From contig NZ_WBMT01000020.1 of assembly GCF_008923185.1 (NCBI RefSeq), positions 124,001 to 188,000 on the forward strand: 64,000 nt of DNA, written 5' to 3'. Below are positions 53,049 through 61,912 of this stretch, piece by piece. The translations under genes and the position numbers were made by a program. This DNA is from Actinomadura rudentiformis. Its GTDB lineage: Bacteria > Actinomycetota > Actinomycetes > Streptosporangiales > Streptosporangiaceae. How positions within the stretch are numbered: position 1 is the stretch's first letter; each line of letters opens with the position of its first letter. The notes under the pieces were generated by a model. That model ran no database searches and was not told the DNA's origin. It saw only the letters and a list, made by a program, of their open reading frames with translations.

Positions 53049-53166
53049 TGGGGACCGCGAACAGCCGCGCGGCGGCTGGACTGAGGAGTGGAGGGAGCTT
53101 GCGACCGGAACGACGAGGGAAGCCGTCGCGAGAAGGCGGCTGTGAGCCGCCGAGCGGAGCGAGGCA

Positions 53167-55563
53167 ATGAGTACGCGCATGTTCGGCGAGCCGATCCCCA
53201 GGAGGGAGGACCCGCGGCTCCTCACCGGCCAGGGCCGCTACCTCGACGACCTGGGGCGGGACGCCCTCGCGGCGGCCTTCGTACGGTCGCCGCACGCGCA
53301 CGCCCGCATCATCGACATCGACGTCGCCGGCGCGCTCGATGTGGAGGGGCTCGTCGCCGTCTACACGTGGGAGGACCTTCCCGGCCGGGTCGGCGAGCCG
53401 CTGCCCCTGCTCATCCCGCATCCGTCGCTGACCCACGGCCGGACCGCCTACCCGCTCGCGCGCGACGTCGTACGGCACGTCGGGGAGCCCGTGGTGATGG
53501 TCGTCGCCCGGGACCGGTACCTGGCCGAGGACGCGGCCGGAATGATCCGGGTGGAGTACGAGCCGCTGCCGCCCGTGGTCGGCATCGAGAACGCGGCGCG
53601 CGCCGACCATCTCGTGCACGACGACGTACCGGGGAACGTCGGCGCGGTGCTCCTGCAGGAGACCGGGGACGTGGCCGCCGCCATCGAGCACGCGCCGCAC
53701 GTGCTGGAGTTCCGGCTCGACATCGAGCGCAGCGCCTCGACCCCGCTGGAGGGGCGCGGCGTCTACGCGCGCTGGGACGCCGACGACGAGTCGTTGCGGG
53801 TCTACTCCTCGACCCAGGCGTCCACGAGCGTGCGGGCGGCGATCGCGGCCAGGCTCGGCCTGCCGCCGGGCAAGGTCGAGGTGATCGCGCCCGACGTCGG
53901 CGGCGGCTTCGGCGTCAAGATCGTGCATCCGTGGCCGGAGGAGGTGCTCGTCCCGTGGGCGGCGCGGCTGCTCGGCCGCGAGCTCAAATGGGCCGAGGAC
54001 CGCCGCGAGCACTTCGTCTCCGCCGCGCACGAACGCGGCCAGGTGCAGCATGTGAAGGTCGGCTTCGACGGCGCGGGCCGGGTCCTCGGCCTTGACGTGC
54101 GGATCCTGCACGACCACGGCGCGTACACCCCGTACGGCGTGATCATCCCGATCGTCACCTCCACCCAGCTGCTCGGCCCGTACAAGATCGGGGCCTACCG
54201 GGCGGAGGTCACCAGCCTCTACACCAACACCGTCATCGTCACCCCCTACCGCGGCGCGGGGCGCCCGCAGGGCGTGTTCTGCATGGAACGCACGATGGAC
54301 AGGATCGCCGACCACCTCGGCCTCGACCGCGCCGAGGTCCGCGAGGCCAACTTCATCGGGCCGGACGAGTTCCCCTACGACCAGGGCCTGACCTTCCAGG
54401 ACGGGCGGCCGCTGATCTACGACTCGGGCGACTACCCCGAGCTGCTCCGCAAGATCAAGGAGCTCATCGGCTGGGACGGGTTCGCCGGCGTGCGGTCCGC
54501 CGCCGCGGCCAAGGGCCGCCGGATCGGCATCGGGCTCGGCTGCTACGTCGAGGGCACCGGCGTCGGGCCGTACGAGGGCGGGCACGTCGAGATCGACTCG
54601 ACCGGCCGGGTGAACGTGTCGACCGGCCTGACCTCCCAGGGCCAGGGCCACCAGACCGTGTTCGCCCAGATCGCCGCCACCGAGCTGGGAGTGCCGATCG
54701 AGGACGTGCACGTGACGACCGGCGACACCCGGCGCTTCGGCTACGCCGTCGGCACCTTCGCCTCCCGCGCCGCGGTGATGAGCGGCAACGCGATCGCGCT
54801 CGCGAGCCGGAAGGTACGCGAGAAGGCGCTGCGCATCGCCGCCGAGGCACTCGAAGCCGACCCGCGCGACCTCGACATCACCGACGGCGTGGTCCATGTG
54901 AAGGGCGACCCCGGTTCGGCCATCCCCCTGCGTACCGTCGCGGTGCTGTCCAATCCGCTGCGCTACGCCTTCGACGAGGAGGCGGCCCGGGCCACCCAGT
55001 TCGCCGTGGGCGGCTCACCGGAGGACCCGCCGGTGGCGTCCGGTGACGAACCCGGCCTGGAAGGCAAGGACTACTACTCGCCCGTCCGCTCCACCTTCGC
55101 CGCGGGCATGCACGCCGCCGTCGTCGAGATCGATCCCGACACCGCCGAGATCCACATCCTCCGCTACGCCGTCGTCCACGACTGCGGCCGCCTCATCAAC
55201 CCGATGGTCGTGGAGGGGCAGATCCACGGGGGAGTCGCGCAGGGCATCGGCGGGGCCCTCTACGAGCGCATGGAGTACGACGAGTCCGGCCAGCTGCTGA
55301 ACGCCTCGTTCATGGACTTCCTGATGCCGTACGCCACCGAGATCCCGCGCGTCGAGACCGACCACCTGGAGACGCTCTCGCCGCTCAACCCCCTCGGCAT
55401 CAAGGGCGCGGGCGAGGCCGGCGTGATCCCCGTCTCCGCCGTGATCGCCTCGGCCATCGAGGACGCCACCGCCATCCCGATCGCGAAGATGCCCCTGTCC
55501 CCGGCGGAGCTCTTCCACCTCATGAGCGCCCGCGAGCGAATGAGCCAGAGAATTTTGAGCTGA
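53167..55563 (+). CDS. Molybdenum hydroxylase catalytic subunit (xanthine dehydrogenase / CoxL form II type)
   Basis: The 798-residue subunit carries the Mo-molybdopterin cytosine dinucleotide site. The cofactor loop LTSQGQGHQTVFAQIAA and the catalytic Glu region IKGAGEAGVIPVS (near residue 750) are intact. The active-site loop reads TPYRGAGRP at about residue 359, not the AYRCSFR loop with the Cu-binding Cys of true CO dehydrogenase. It is therefore a form II or purine/N-heterocycle hydroxylase; context (NCS2 permease, PucR, allFGH) favours a purine. The stop codon lies inside a 13-bp stem-loop. Confidence 0.93.
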   Translation: MSTRMFGEPIPRREDPRLLTGQGRYLDDLGRDALAAAFVRSPHAHARIIDIDVAGALDVEGLVAVYTWEDLPGRVGEPLPLLIPHPSLTHGRTAYPLARDVVRHVGEPVVMVVARDRYLAEDAAGMIRVEYEPLPPVVGIENAARADHLVHDDVPGNVGAVLLQETGDVAAAIEHAPHVLEFRLDIERSASTPLEGRGVYARWDADDESLRVYSSTQASTSVRAAIAARLGLPPGKVEVIAPDVGGGFGVKIVHPWPEEVLVPWAARLLGRELKWAEDRREHFVSAAHERGQVQHVKVGFDGAGRVLGLDVRILHDHGAYTPYGVIIPIVTSTQLLGPYKIGAYRAEVTSLYTNTVIVTPYRGAGRPQGVFCMERTMDRIADHLGLDRAEVREANFIGPDEFPYDQGLTFQDGRPLIYDSGDYPELLRKIKELIGWDGFAGVRSAAAAKGRRIGIGLGCYVEGTGVGPYEGGHVEIDSTGRVNVSTGLTSQGQGHQTVFAQIAATELGVPIEDVHVTTGDTRRFGYAVGTFASRAAVMSGNAIALASRKVREKALRIAAEALEADPRDLDITDGVVHVKGDPGSAIPLRTVAVLSNPLRYAFDEEAARATQFAVGGSPEDPPVASGDEPGLEGKDYYSPVRSTFAAGMHAAVVEIDPDTAEIHILRYAVVHDCGRLINPMVVEGQIHGGVAQGIGGALYERMEYDESGQLLNASFMDFLMPYATEIPRVETDHLETLSPLNPLGIKGAGEAGVIPVSAVIASAIEDATAIPIAKMPLSPAELFHLMSARERMSQRILS

Positions 55564-55603
55564 CGGGGTTGCTCGGGGAGCGGGGGACCTCAACCCCGTC
55601 AGC
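55559..55603. terminator. Stem-loop at the end of the dehydrogenase operon
   Basis: GCTGACGGGGTTG (55559-55571), which includes the stop codon, pairs perfectly with 55591-55603 across a 19-base loop. It lies between convergent genes and could serve either strand. Confidence 0.7.
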
Positions 55604-55672
55604 GTTGGAACACTAACCCCGGCGGCAGGACGCGGGCCGGGCATCCGGGAAACATCCCGGTATGTCGGGCCG

Positions 55673-56515
55673 TCAGTGGGTGGGCTTGTCGGGGGCGTTG
55701 CCGCCGAGGGATTTCGGCAGGTAGTTCTCGACTGCGGCGGGCCGGAAGCCCTGCGCCCTGATCCAGCCGAGGATCATCTTGAACTGGTCCGCGAGCCCCT
55801 TGCGGTAGTGCATGAGGATGATGTCGCCGGGCTTGAAGCCCGTGCCGCCGTCGCCGCGCTGGAAGTCGTCCCGCTTGCCGTTGGGGCTGGTGGTGCCGTT
55901 GTAGAACTCCGCGGTCCACAACAGGATCGACTTGATGCCGCACTGCTTGGCGGCCTGGACGGTGGCCGGGTTGAAGCTGCCGTACGGCGGGCGGAAGATC
56001 TGCGGGCGGCGACCGTACTGCTTCGTGATGGTGTCGGAGGCGTCGCAGATCTCTTTCCGCTGCCCTTCTGGCGTGAGCTTCACCATGGGGGTGTGCGTGA
56101 CCGTGTGGTTTTCCATCTGCGAGCCGGCGTTGCGCAGGGCCCAGAAGTACTGGCCTTGCCCCTTGACGTAGCGGGAGGTCAGGAAGGTGAGGATGGGCAC
56201 CTTCTCCTTGCGGACCAGGTTCACGAACTCGGCGTCGTACTCGTAGCCGTCGTCGATCGTGAGGAAGACGACCTTGTCCTGGGTCTCGATCTTGCGGAGG
56301 ACCGGCGGGAGGCCGTCCGGGGCGGGCTTCGGCATCGTCCACGAGCCCGGTTTGGGCGTCGCCCACTGCTGGTCCGACAGGACGGCGGCCAGCTGGGACC
56401 GCATCGACGGGCCGGTGTCGCCGCCCGCCGGCGCGCGTACCACCGGCCAGGCTCCGGCCGCCACGCCGAGCCCCCCCGCCACCAGCGTGGCGATCACGGG
56501 CATCTTCCCTAGCAT
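55673..56515 (-). CDS. Exported polysaccharide deacetylase (NodB homology)
   Basis: The 280-residue protein has an N-terminal hydrophobic export segment (MPVIATLVAGGLGVAAGAW) and a NodB-type carbohydrate esterase 4 domain. The metal and catalytic motifs are TIDDGYEYD (Asp-Asp), NHTVTHTPM (His-x3-His) and RPPYGSFN. It probably deacetylates a cell-wall or capsular polymer outside the membrane. ATG 56515 was chosen at the start of the signal segment; the frame is open 36 residues further. It is convergent with the dehydrogenase operon and seems unrelated to it. Confidence 0.88.
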   Translation of the reverse strand: MLGKMPVIATLVAGGLGVAAGAWPVVRAPAGGDTGPSMRSQLAAVLSDQQWATPKPGSWTMPKPAPDGLPPVLRKIETQDKVVFLTIDDGYEYDAEFVNLVRKEKVPILTFLTSRYVKGQGQYFWALRNAGSQMENHTVTHTPMVKLTPEGQRKEICDASDTITKQYGRRPQIFRPPYGSFNPATVQAAKQCGIKSILLWTAEFYNGTTSPNGKRDDFQRGDGGTGFKPGDIILMHYRKGLADQFKMILGWIRAQGFRPAAVENYLPKSLGGNAPDKPTH

Positions 56516-56726
56516 CAGCCGTTCTTCTCCCGTCCCCCGTTGGCGAAACTCCGTCGAGCGCGAAACTCCGTCAGGCGCAACATCGTTGACGCTCGAAGGC
56601 GCGATCAGGTTCGCGCGATCCATCAGATCATGTCCAGCCCGAACGGGTCGTATCTGACTAACACCTGGCGTGCGCTAGGCACAAGTTGCCCTTCGCGAGA
56701 GGGGGCCCGTTCCGTAAGGTCGTGAC

Positions 56727-57389
56727 ATGAAAGTCACTGGCAGTGCCACTGTCGCCGCTCCGCTCCCGCGCGTCTGGGACGCGCTGCAGGACCCGTCGGT
56801 GCTGGCGCTGACGATCCCGGGATGCGAGTCGCTGGAGGCGCTCGGCGACGACCGCTACCGGATGACGGTCCAGGCCGGAGTGGCGTCGATCAAGGGCACG
56901 TACACGGGCGAGGTGGCGCTCACCGACCCGGATCCGCCGCGCTCGTTCGTGTTGCGGGCCAAGGGCCAGGGCGCGCCCGGCACCGTCGACGCCACCGTGC
57001 GGGTGCGGCTGGGGGAGGGTGACGGCGAGGGCTCCACGCTGATCGAATACGACGCGGACGCGGTGGTCGGCGGCATGGTCGGCGGGGTCGGCCAGCGGAT
57101 GCTCGCGGGCGTGGCCAAGAGGACGGCGGGGGAGTTCTTCACGGCCGTCGAGAGGGCGCTGAACGCCCCGGTCGCGGGCGCCGTGTCCGGCGCGGTCTCC
57201 GGGGCGGTCCCCGAGGGCCAGGGGGCGCGGGCCCTCAAGGCCGGACCGGGCGAGTTCTACCCGGGCGCGGCGTTCTTCGAGGCGGAACGTCCGGTGGCCC
57301 CCATGGTCATCGCCTTCGGCGTGGGCGGTGCCGTGGCGCTGGCGGGAGTGGCGATCGGCCACGCACTGGCGCGCCGTTCCCGCCGCTGA
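56727..57389 (+). CDS. coxG: CoxG-like SRPBCC protein with C-terminal membrane anchor
   Basis: CoxG proteins tether CO-dehydrogenase-family enzymes to the membrane and help pass electrons to the quinone pool. The 220-residue protein has the CoxG/SRPBCC hydrophobic-cavity fold (VTGSATVAAPLPRVWDALQD; LTIPGCESLEAL; IKGTYTGEVALTD). A flexible Gly/Ala linker and one C-terminal membrane helix (MVIAFGVGGAVALAGVAIGH) end in basic residues. It lies 1.2 kb downstream of the dehydrogenase genes on the same strand, with the deacetylase gene between. Its job as membrane partner of that enzyme is inferred from the family. Confidence 0.85.
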   Translation: MKVTGSATVAAPLPRVWDALQDPSVLALTIPGCESLEALGDDRYRMTVQAGVASIKGTYTGEVALTDPDPPRSFVLRAKGQGAPGTVDATVRVRLGEGDGEGSTLIEYDADAVVGGMVGGVGQRMLAGVAKRTAGEFFTAVERALNAPVAGAVSGAVSGAVPEGQGARALKAGPGEFYPGAAFFEAERPVAPMVIAFGVGGAVALAGVAIGHALARRSRR

Positions 57390-57392
57390 GGC

Positions 57393-58214
57393 TCAGGCGT
57401 CGCGCTTCTGGATGGCGAAGAGTGCCGCGGCCAGCACGACCACCGTGTAGAGCACCAGGACCGCGAAACCCGTCCAGGGCGACAGCACGCCCTCGGCGGG
57501 CTTGACCGACATGACGGCTCCGCCCGCGCCGGACGGCAGGAACCTGCTCACCGTCGAGGCCCAGTCGCCGGGCAGGAACTGGGCGATGATCGGCAGGACG
57601 AACAGCACGCCCAGGATCACCGAGACCGAGCCCGCGGTGTGCCGCAGCAGGGCGCCGATCCCCAGCGCCAGGAGCGCGATGAGAGCGAGGTACAGCCCGC
57701 CGCCCACCACCGCGCGGAGCACGCCGTCGTCGCCGAGCGAGGCGTCGATCTTCTGGGACTTGAAGATCAGCTGACACGGCAGGAACGAGGCGAACGAGAC
57801 GAGCACGCCCACGATCAGCGTGACCGCACCCAGTGCCAGTGCCTTGGCGGCCAGGAACTCCACGCGCCTCGGCATCGCGATCAGCGACGTGCGGATCATC
57901 CCGGTGGCGTACTCACCGGTGATCACCAGCACGCCCAGCACGCCGAAGGCGACCATGCCGAAGTTCACACCGGCCAGGCTGTAGGCCGCAGGGTCGAACT
58001 CGGCCCTGTCCGCCGCGCTCATCTCCCCGTATTGGGACGTGAACGCCCAGGCCAGCAGGAGGCTCAGCCCGATCGTGACGATGATCCCGGCCAGCAGCGT
58101 CCAGAACGTCGACCGGACCGTGAGGACCTTGGTCCACTCGGCGGAGACGACGTTGCCGAACGTCGCGCGCCGCGGGCGTGCGGGCGCCGGAGCCGTGGTG
58201 GTCTCCGTCGTCAT
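57393..58214 (-). CDS. ABC-2 type transporter permease
   Basis: The 273-residue protein has about six membrane helices and the ABC-2 permease pattern: SAEWTKVLTVRSTFWTLLAG before helix 1, and ITGEYATGMIRTSL, a typical motif of two-gene actinomycete exporters. ATG 58214 overlaps the ATPase gene stop (ATGA), so the pair forms one exporter. The cargo is unknown; such systems are often linked to resistance or lantibiotic immunity. It ends three bases from the convergent coxG stop. Confidence 0.9.
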   Translation of the reverse strand: MTTETTTAPAPARPRRATFGNVVSAEWTKVLTVRSTFWTLLAGIIVTIGLSLLLAWAFTSQYGEMSAADRAEFDPAAYSLAGVNFGMVAFGVLGVLVITGEYATGMIRTSLIAMPRRVEFLAAKALALGAVTLIVGVLVSFASFLPCQLIFKSQKIDASLGDDGVLRAVVGGGLYLALIALLALGIGALLRHTAGSVSVILGVLFVLPIIAQFLPGDWASTVSRFLPSGAGGAVMSVKPAEGVLSPWTGFAVLVLYTVVVLAAALFAIQKRDA

Positions 58215-59254
58215 GACCAGTCGCCTCCACGCTGTCCGTCCCTGCTCTCCGACGGCATGCCCTCCGGCGGTCTGCTGCCCGGCGGTGGCGGTCCCACGGC
58301 CGCCGGAGCCTCCGGCCGTTCCCCGGCTGCGGTCCCGGTCCCGTTGCCCGGGATGCCCGCGTGGTACTCGACGGCGTCGCCGGTCAGCCGCATGAACGCC
58401 TCCTCCAGGGACGGCTGGACGGGGCTGAGCTCGTGCAGGCGCAGCCCGTGGTCGGCGGCGGTGTCACCGATCTCGGCGGTGCGAGCCCCGAACACCCGCA
58501 GCGACTGGTCGCCTTCCAGCTCGACCCGCCAGCCGTGCCGGGACAGCAGCGAGCCGAGCTCACCCAGCTGCGGAGACCTGACCTTGACGTGGCTGGTGGC
58601 GTTGGCGGCGATGAACTCCCGCGTGCTGGTCTCGGCGAGGATCCGGCCGCGGCCGATCACCACCAGATGGTCGGCGGTCAGCGCCATCTCCGACATCAGA
58701 TGGCTGGAGACGAAGATCGTGCGCCCCTCCGCGGCCAGCTTCTTCATCAGGTTGCGGATCCACAGGATGCCCTCGGGGTCGAGGCCGTTCACCGGCTCGT
58801 CGAACATGAGGACACCCGGATCGCCGAGCAGCGCCCCGGCGATGCCGAGCCGCTGCCCCATGCCGAGGGAGAAGCCCCGCGACGGCTTCTTCGCCACCTT
58901 CTCCAGGCCGACCAGGCCGAGGACCTCGTCCACGCGGCGGCGGGGGATGCCGTTGCTCTTGGCCAGGCAAAGGAGATGGTTGTAGGCGCTGCGGCCTCCG
59001 TGAACGGCCTTCGCCTCCAGCAGCGCGCCGACCTCGCACAGTGGAGCGCCCAGCTGCCGGTAGTGCTTGCCGTTGACGGTGACGTCGCCTTCGTTGGCGT
59101 GGTCGAGACCGAGGATCAGCCGCATGGTGGTCGACTTGCCGGCGCCGTTGGGACCCAGGAAGCCGGTCACGCGGCCCGGACGCACGGTGAAGTCCGCGTG
59201 GTCGACCGCGACCTTCGGCCCGTAGTGCTTCGTCAGCCCCCGCGCGTGGATCAT
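58211..59254 (-). CDS. ABC transporter ATP-binding protein
   Basis: The 347-residue ATPase has Walker A GPNGAGKST at 34-42, a signature in FSLGMGQRLG, Walker B GVLMFDEPVNGLDPEG and the switch His in FVSSHLMSEM. After the nucleotide-binding domain comes a 70-residue C-terminal domain and then a Pro/Gly-rich tail of about 45 residues. Upstream, a strong stem-loop at 59295-59337 separates it from the FKBP gene, so it probably has its own promoter. Partner of the permease encoded next. Confidence 0.93.
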   Translation of the reverse strand: MIHARGLTKHYGPKVAVDHADFTVRPGRVTGFLGPNGAGKSTTMRLILGLDHANEGDVTVNGKHYRQLGAPLCEVGALLEAKAVHGGRSAYNHLLCLAKSNGIPRRRVDEVLGLVGLEKVAKKPSRGFSLGMGQRLGIAGALLGDPGVLMFDEPVNGLDPEGILWIRNLMKKLAAEGRTIFVSSHLMSEMALTADHLVVIGRGRILAETSTREFIAANATSHVKVRSPQLGELGSLLSRHGWRVELEGDQSLRVFGARTAEIGDTAADHGLRLHELSPVQPSLEEAFMRLTGDAVEYHAGIPGNGTGTAAGERPEAPAAVGPPPPGSRPPEGMPSESRDGQRGGDWS

Positions 59255-59294
59255 TCTCGGCTGATACCGACGGCGACCGGTCCGGAAACGGCGG

Positions 59295-59337
59295 CGGCGG
59301 GCAAGCGGAAGAGAATTTGACCTCCGCTTGCCCGCCG
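59295..59337 (-). terminator. Terminator downstream of the FKBP gene
   Basis: A perfect 15-bp stem (59295-59309 with 59323-59337) around a 13-base loop begins 22 bases after the FKBP stop. It separates that gene from the ABC exporter genes on the same strand. Confidence 0.75.
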
Positions 59338-59358
59338 TGTCCGTGGCTGGTCGGCGTG

Positions 59359-59733
59359 CTAGTTCACGCCGACCAGGTCCACCACGAAGATCAACGTTTC
59401 GCCCGGCTTGATCCGCGGGCTCGGGCTGCGGTCGCCGTAGGCCAGATGCGGCGGGATGACCAGCTTGCGCCGGCCGCCGACCTTCATGCCCTTGACCCCC
59501 ATGTCCCAGCCCTTGATCACGCGGCCGCCGCCGAGCGGGAACTCGAAGGTGCTGCCGCGGTTCCAGGAGGCGTCGAACTCCTCGCCGGTCGAGAACGAGA
59601 CCCCGACGTAGTGCACGGATACGGTGGACCCGGTGGTCGCCTCCGCGCCGTCGCCGACGGTGATGTCGGTGATGTCGAGGTAGTCGGGCGGGGTGCCCTC
59701 GGGGAAGTCGATCTCGGGCCGTTCAAGCGCCAT
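59359..59733 (-). CDS. FKBP-type peptidyl-prolyl isomerase
   Basis: The 124-residue single-domain FKBP speeds proline isomerisation during folding. Active-site residues are in VSVHYVGVSFSTGEEFDASW, FPLGGGRVIKGWDMGVKGMK and IPPHLAYGDRSP, and the C-terminal strand is FVVDLVGV. No signal peptide, so cytoplasmic. It is divergent from hyuA and ends at a strong terminator. Confidence 0.95.
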   Translation of the reverse strand: MALERPEIDFPEGTPPDYLDITDITVGDGAEATTGSTVSVHYVGVSFSTGEEFDASWNRGSTFEFPLGGGRVIKGWDMGVKGMKVGGRRKLVIPPHLAYGDRSPSPRIKPGETLIFVVDLVGVN

Positions 59734-59872
59734 TGCCAGGCTCCATCGTGGGTCGGCGGTCTTTTCGGATGCCGTTCAGCGTAGCCGCAGCCCGACTCGC
59801 CAAAGAACCGCCGCTCCGTTGGGCAGGAAGCGACGGTGTCGCGGGCGGCACGGCACCGGTAGAGAGGGAGAC

Positions 59873-61912
59873 ATGACGCGGCGGCTGCGGATAGGCATCG
59901 ACACCGGCGGGACGTTCACCGACGTCGTGGCGCTGGACGAGGACACCGGCGAGATGATCACGACCAAGACCCCCTCGACCCCGGCCGATCCGGCCCAGGG
60001 CTTCGAGGCGGGCGTCCAGAAGGTGCTGGACCTGCTCGGCGCGTCCCGTCCGGACATCACGGCGCTGGCGCACGGCACGACCGTGGCGACCAACCAGCTC
60101 CTTGAGGACCGGCTCGACGATCTCGGCTTCGTCACCACCGAGGGCTTCGAGTTCGTGCTGGAGATCGCCCGGCAGAGCGTCCCCGACGGCTACGGCAACA
60201 GCTACTTCTGGGTGAAGCCGCCCCGCATCGTGCCCGTCCACCGCGTCCGGACGGTCGGCGGCAGGCTCGACCACACGGGGGCGGAGCTGCGGCCGTTCGA
60301 CGAGGAGTCGGCCGTCGCGGTGGCGCGCTGGTTCCGTGACCGCGGGATCCGGGCGATCGGCGTCTGCTTCCTCCACTCCTACGCCGACCCGGTGCACGAG
60401 CTGCGCATGCGCGAGGTGTTGCGCCGCGAGCACCCGGAGGCGGTCGTGTCGCTGTCGTGCGAGGTCCTGCGCGAGTACCGCGAGTACGAACGGTCCGTGA
60501 CGACGCTCGTGGACGCGGCCGTCAAGCCCACCATGACCCGCTACATCCAGCGGCTCACCTCTCGCATGCCCGGCGGGCGCCTGCACGTGATGAAGAGCAA
60601 CGGCGGCGTGCTGTCGGGGGAGGAGGTGATCCACCAGCCGATCACGACCGTCCTGTCCGGCCCCGCCGCCGGCGCCCTCGGCGCCGCGTTCATCACCCAG
60701 GCCGCGGGACGGGGCTCGGTCATCACCCTGGACGGCGGCGGCACCTCCACGGACGTCGCGGTCGTGCTGGACGGCGAGCCCACGCTGACCACGGAGGGGA
60801 CGATCGGCCGCCATCCCGTCAAGATCCCGATGATCGACATCGTCACGGTGGGCGCGGGCGGCGGCTCGGTCGCCTGGCTCTCCCCGGAGGGCACGATGAA
60901 GGTCGGCCCGCGCAGCGCCGGCGCCGACCCCGGGCCGCTCTGCTACGGCCGCGGCGGTACGGAGGTCACGGTGACCGACGCGCACGCGGCCCTCGGCCGC
61001 ATCCCGCCGCATCTCCTCGGCGGCGAGATCCCGCTGGACGTGGAGGCCGCCCGAGCCGGCGCCGAGGCGCTGGCCGCCAAGCTCGGGCTGACGCTCGAAC
61101 GCGCCGCCACCGGCATCCTGGAGATCTCCGCCTGGAACCAGGCCAACGCCATCCGGCAGATCACCGTCAAGCGCGGCCTGGACGTCCGCGACTACCCGCT
61201 CGTGGCGTTCGGCGGGTCGGGGCCGCTGCTGGCCTGCCGCCTGCTCGACATCCTCGGCCTGCCCGCGGCCGTCATCCCGGAGAACCCCGGCAACCTCTCC
61301 GCGTTCGGCCTGCTCACGGTGGACGTGAAGAACGACTACGTCCGTACGCGCGTGGAACGTGACACCGCACTCGACCTCGCCGCCGTCTCCGGCGTCTACG
61401 CGGACCTCGAACACCAAGCCGCGACCGCTCTGGAACGCGAAGGCTTCCCACGCGACCGGCATCGTTTCCTGCGTTCGGCTGACCTGCGCTACTACGGCCA
61501 GGCGTTCGAGGTGCGGGTGGCCGCTCCCGACGGGCCGCTCGACGACGCGTTCCGGGACGAGGTCGTGCGGCGCTTCCACGATGCCCACGAGGGGCTCTAC
61601 GGCTACTGCTACCGCGACGACCCGGGACGCCATCCCGTGGAGTGGGTCAACCTCCGTGTCTCCGGGATCGGCCCGATCACACGTCCCGTCCTGCGTGAAC
61701 GACCGCCAGGAGGGGAGGCCGAACGGACGGGCGTGCGGCCGGTCTTCTACGACGACTGGACGGACGCGCCCATTTACCAGCGCGCACAGCTCGCACCCGG
61801 GACGGTCATCGAGGGGCCCGCCGTCATCGAGGAGTTCGGCTCGACATTGCCGCTGCACCCGGGCTTCCAGGCCCGTGTGGACGGCCACGGCAACCTGGTG
61901 GTGACCAAATGA
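59873..61912 (+). CDS. hyuA: ATP-dependent hydantoinase/oxoprolinase subunit A
   Basis: HyuA-type subunits use ATP to open lactam or hydantoin rings together with HyuB. The 679-residue protein has the actin-like phosphate motifs GIDTGGTFTDVVA near the N-terminus and ITLDGGGTSTDVAVV in the middle, followed by IDIVTVGAGGGSVAWLSPEG and the hydantoinase A core AFGGSGPLLACRL. ATG 59873 has AGAGGGAG upstream. The stop overlaps the hyuB ATG. It could act on hydantoin, 5-oxoproline, N-methylhydantoin or a ureide ring; acetophenone carboxylase relatives share the fold. The substrate cannot be fixed from sequence. Confidence 0.9.
   Translation: MTRRLRIGIDTGGTFTDVVALDEDTGEMITTKTPSTPADPAQGFEAGVQKVLDLLGASRPDITALAHGTTVATNQLLEDRLDDLGFVTTEGFEFVLEIARQSVPDGYGNSYFWVKPPRIVPVHRVRTVGGRLDHTGAELRPFDEESAVAVARWFRDRGIRAIGVCFLHSYADPVHELRMREVLRREHPEAVVSLSCEVLREYREYERSVTTLVDAAVKPTMTRYIQRLTSRMPGGRLHVMKSNGGVLSGEEVIHQPITTVLSGPAAGALGAAFITQAAGRGSVITLDGGGTSTDVAVVLDGEPTLTTEGTIGRHPVKIPMIDIVTVGAGGGSVAWLSPEGTMKVGPRSAGADPGPLCYGRGGTEVTVTDAHAALGRIPPHLLGGEIPLDVEAARAGAEALAAKLGLTLERAATGILEISAWNQANAIRQITVKRGLDVRDYPLVAFGGSGPLLACRLLDILGLPAAVIPENPGNLSAFGLLTVDVKNDYVRTRVERDTALDLAAVSGVYADLEHQAATALEREGFPRDRHRFLRSADLRYYGQAFEVRVAAPDGPLDDAFRDEVVRRFHDAHEGLYGYCYRDDPGRHPVEWVNLRVSGIGPITRPVLRERPPGGEAERTGVRPVFYDDWTDAPIYQRAQLAPGTVIEGPAVIEEFGSTLPLHPGFQARVDGHGNLVVTK

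Noticed and set aside
51688..55563. Aerobic CO dehydrogenase
   Set aside because: The large subunit lacks the AYRCSFR copper-site loop and has TPYRGAGRP instead, so a CO-oxidising role is not supported.
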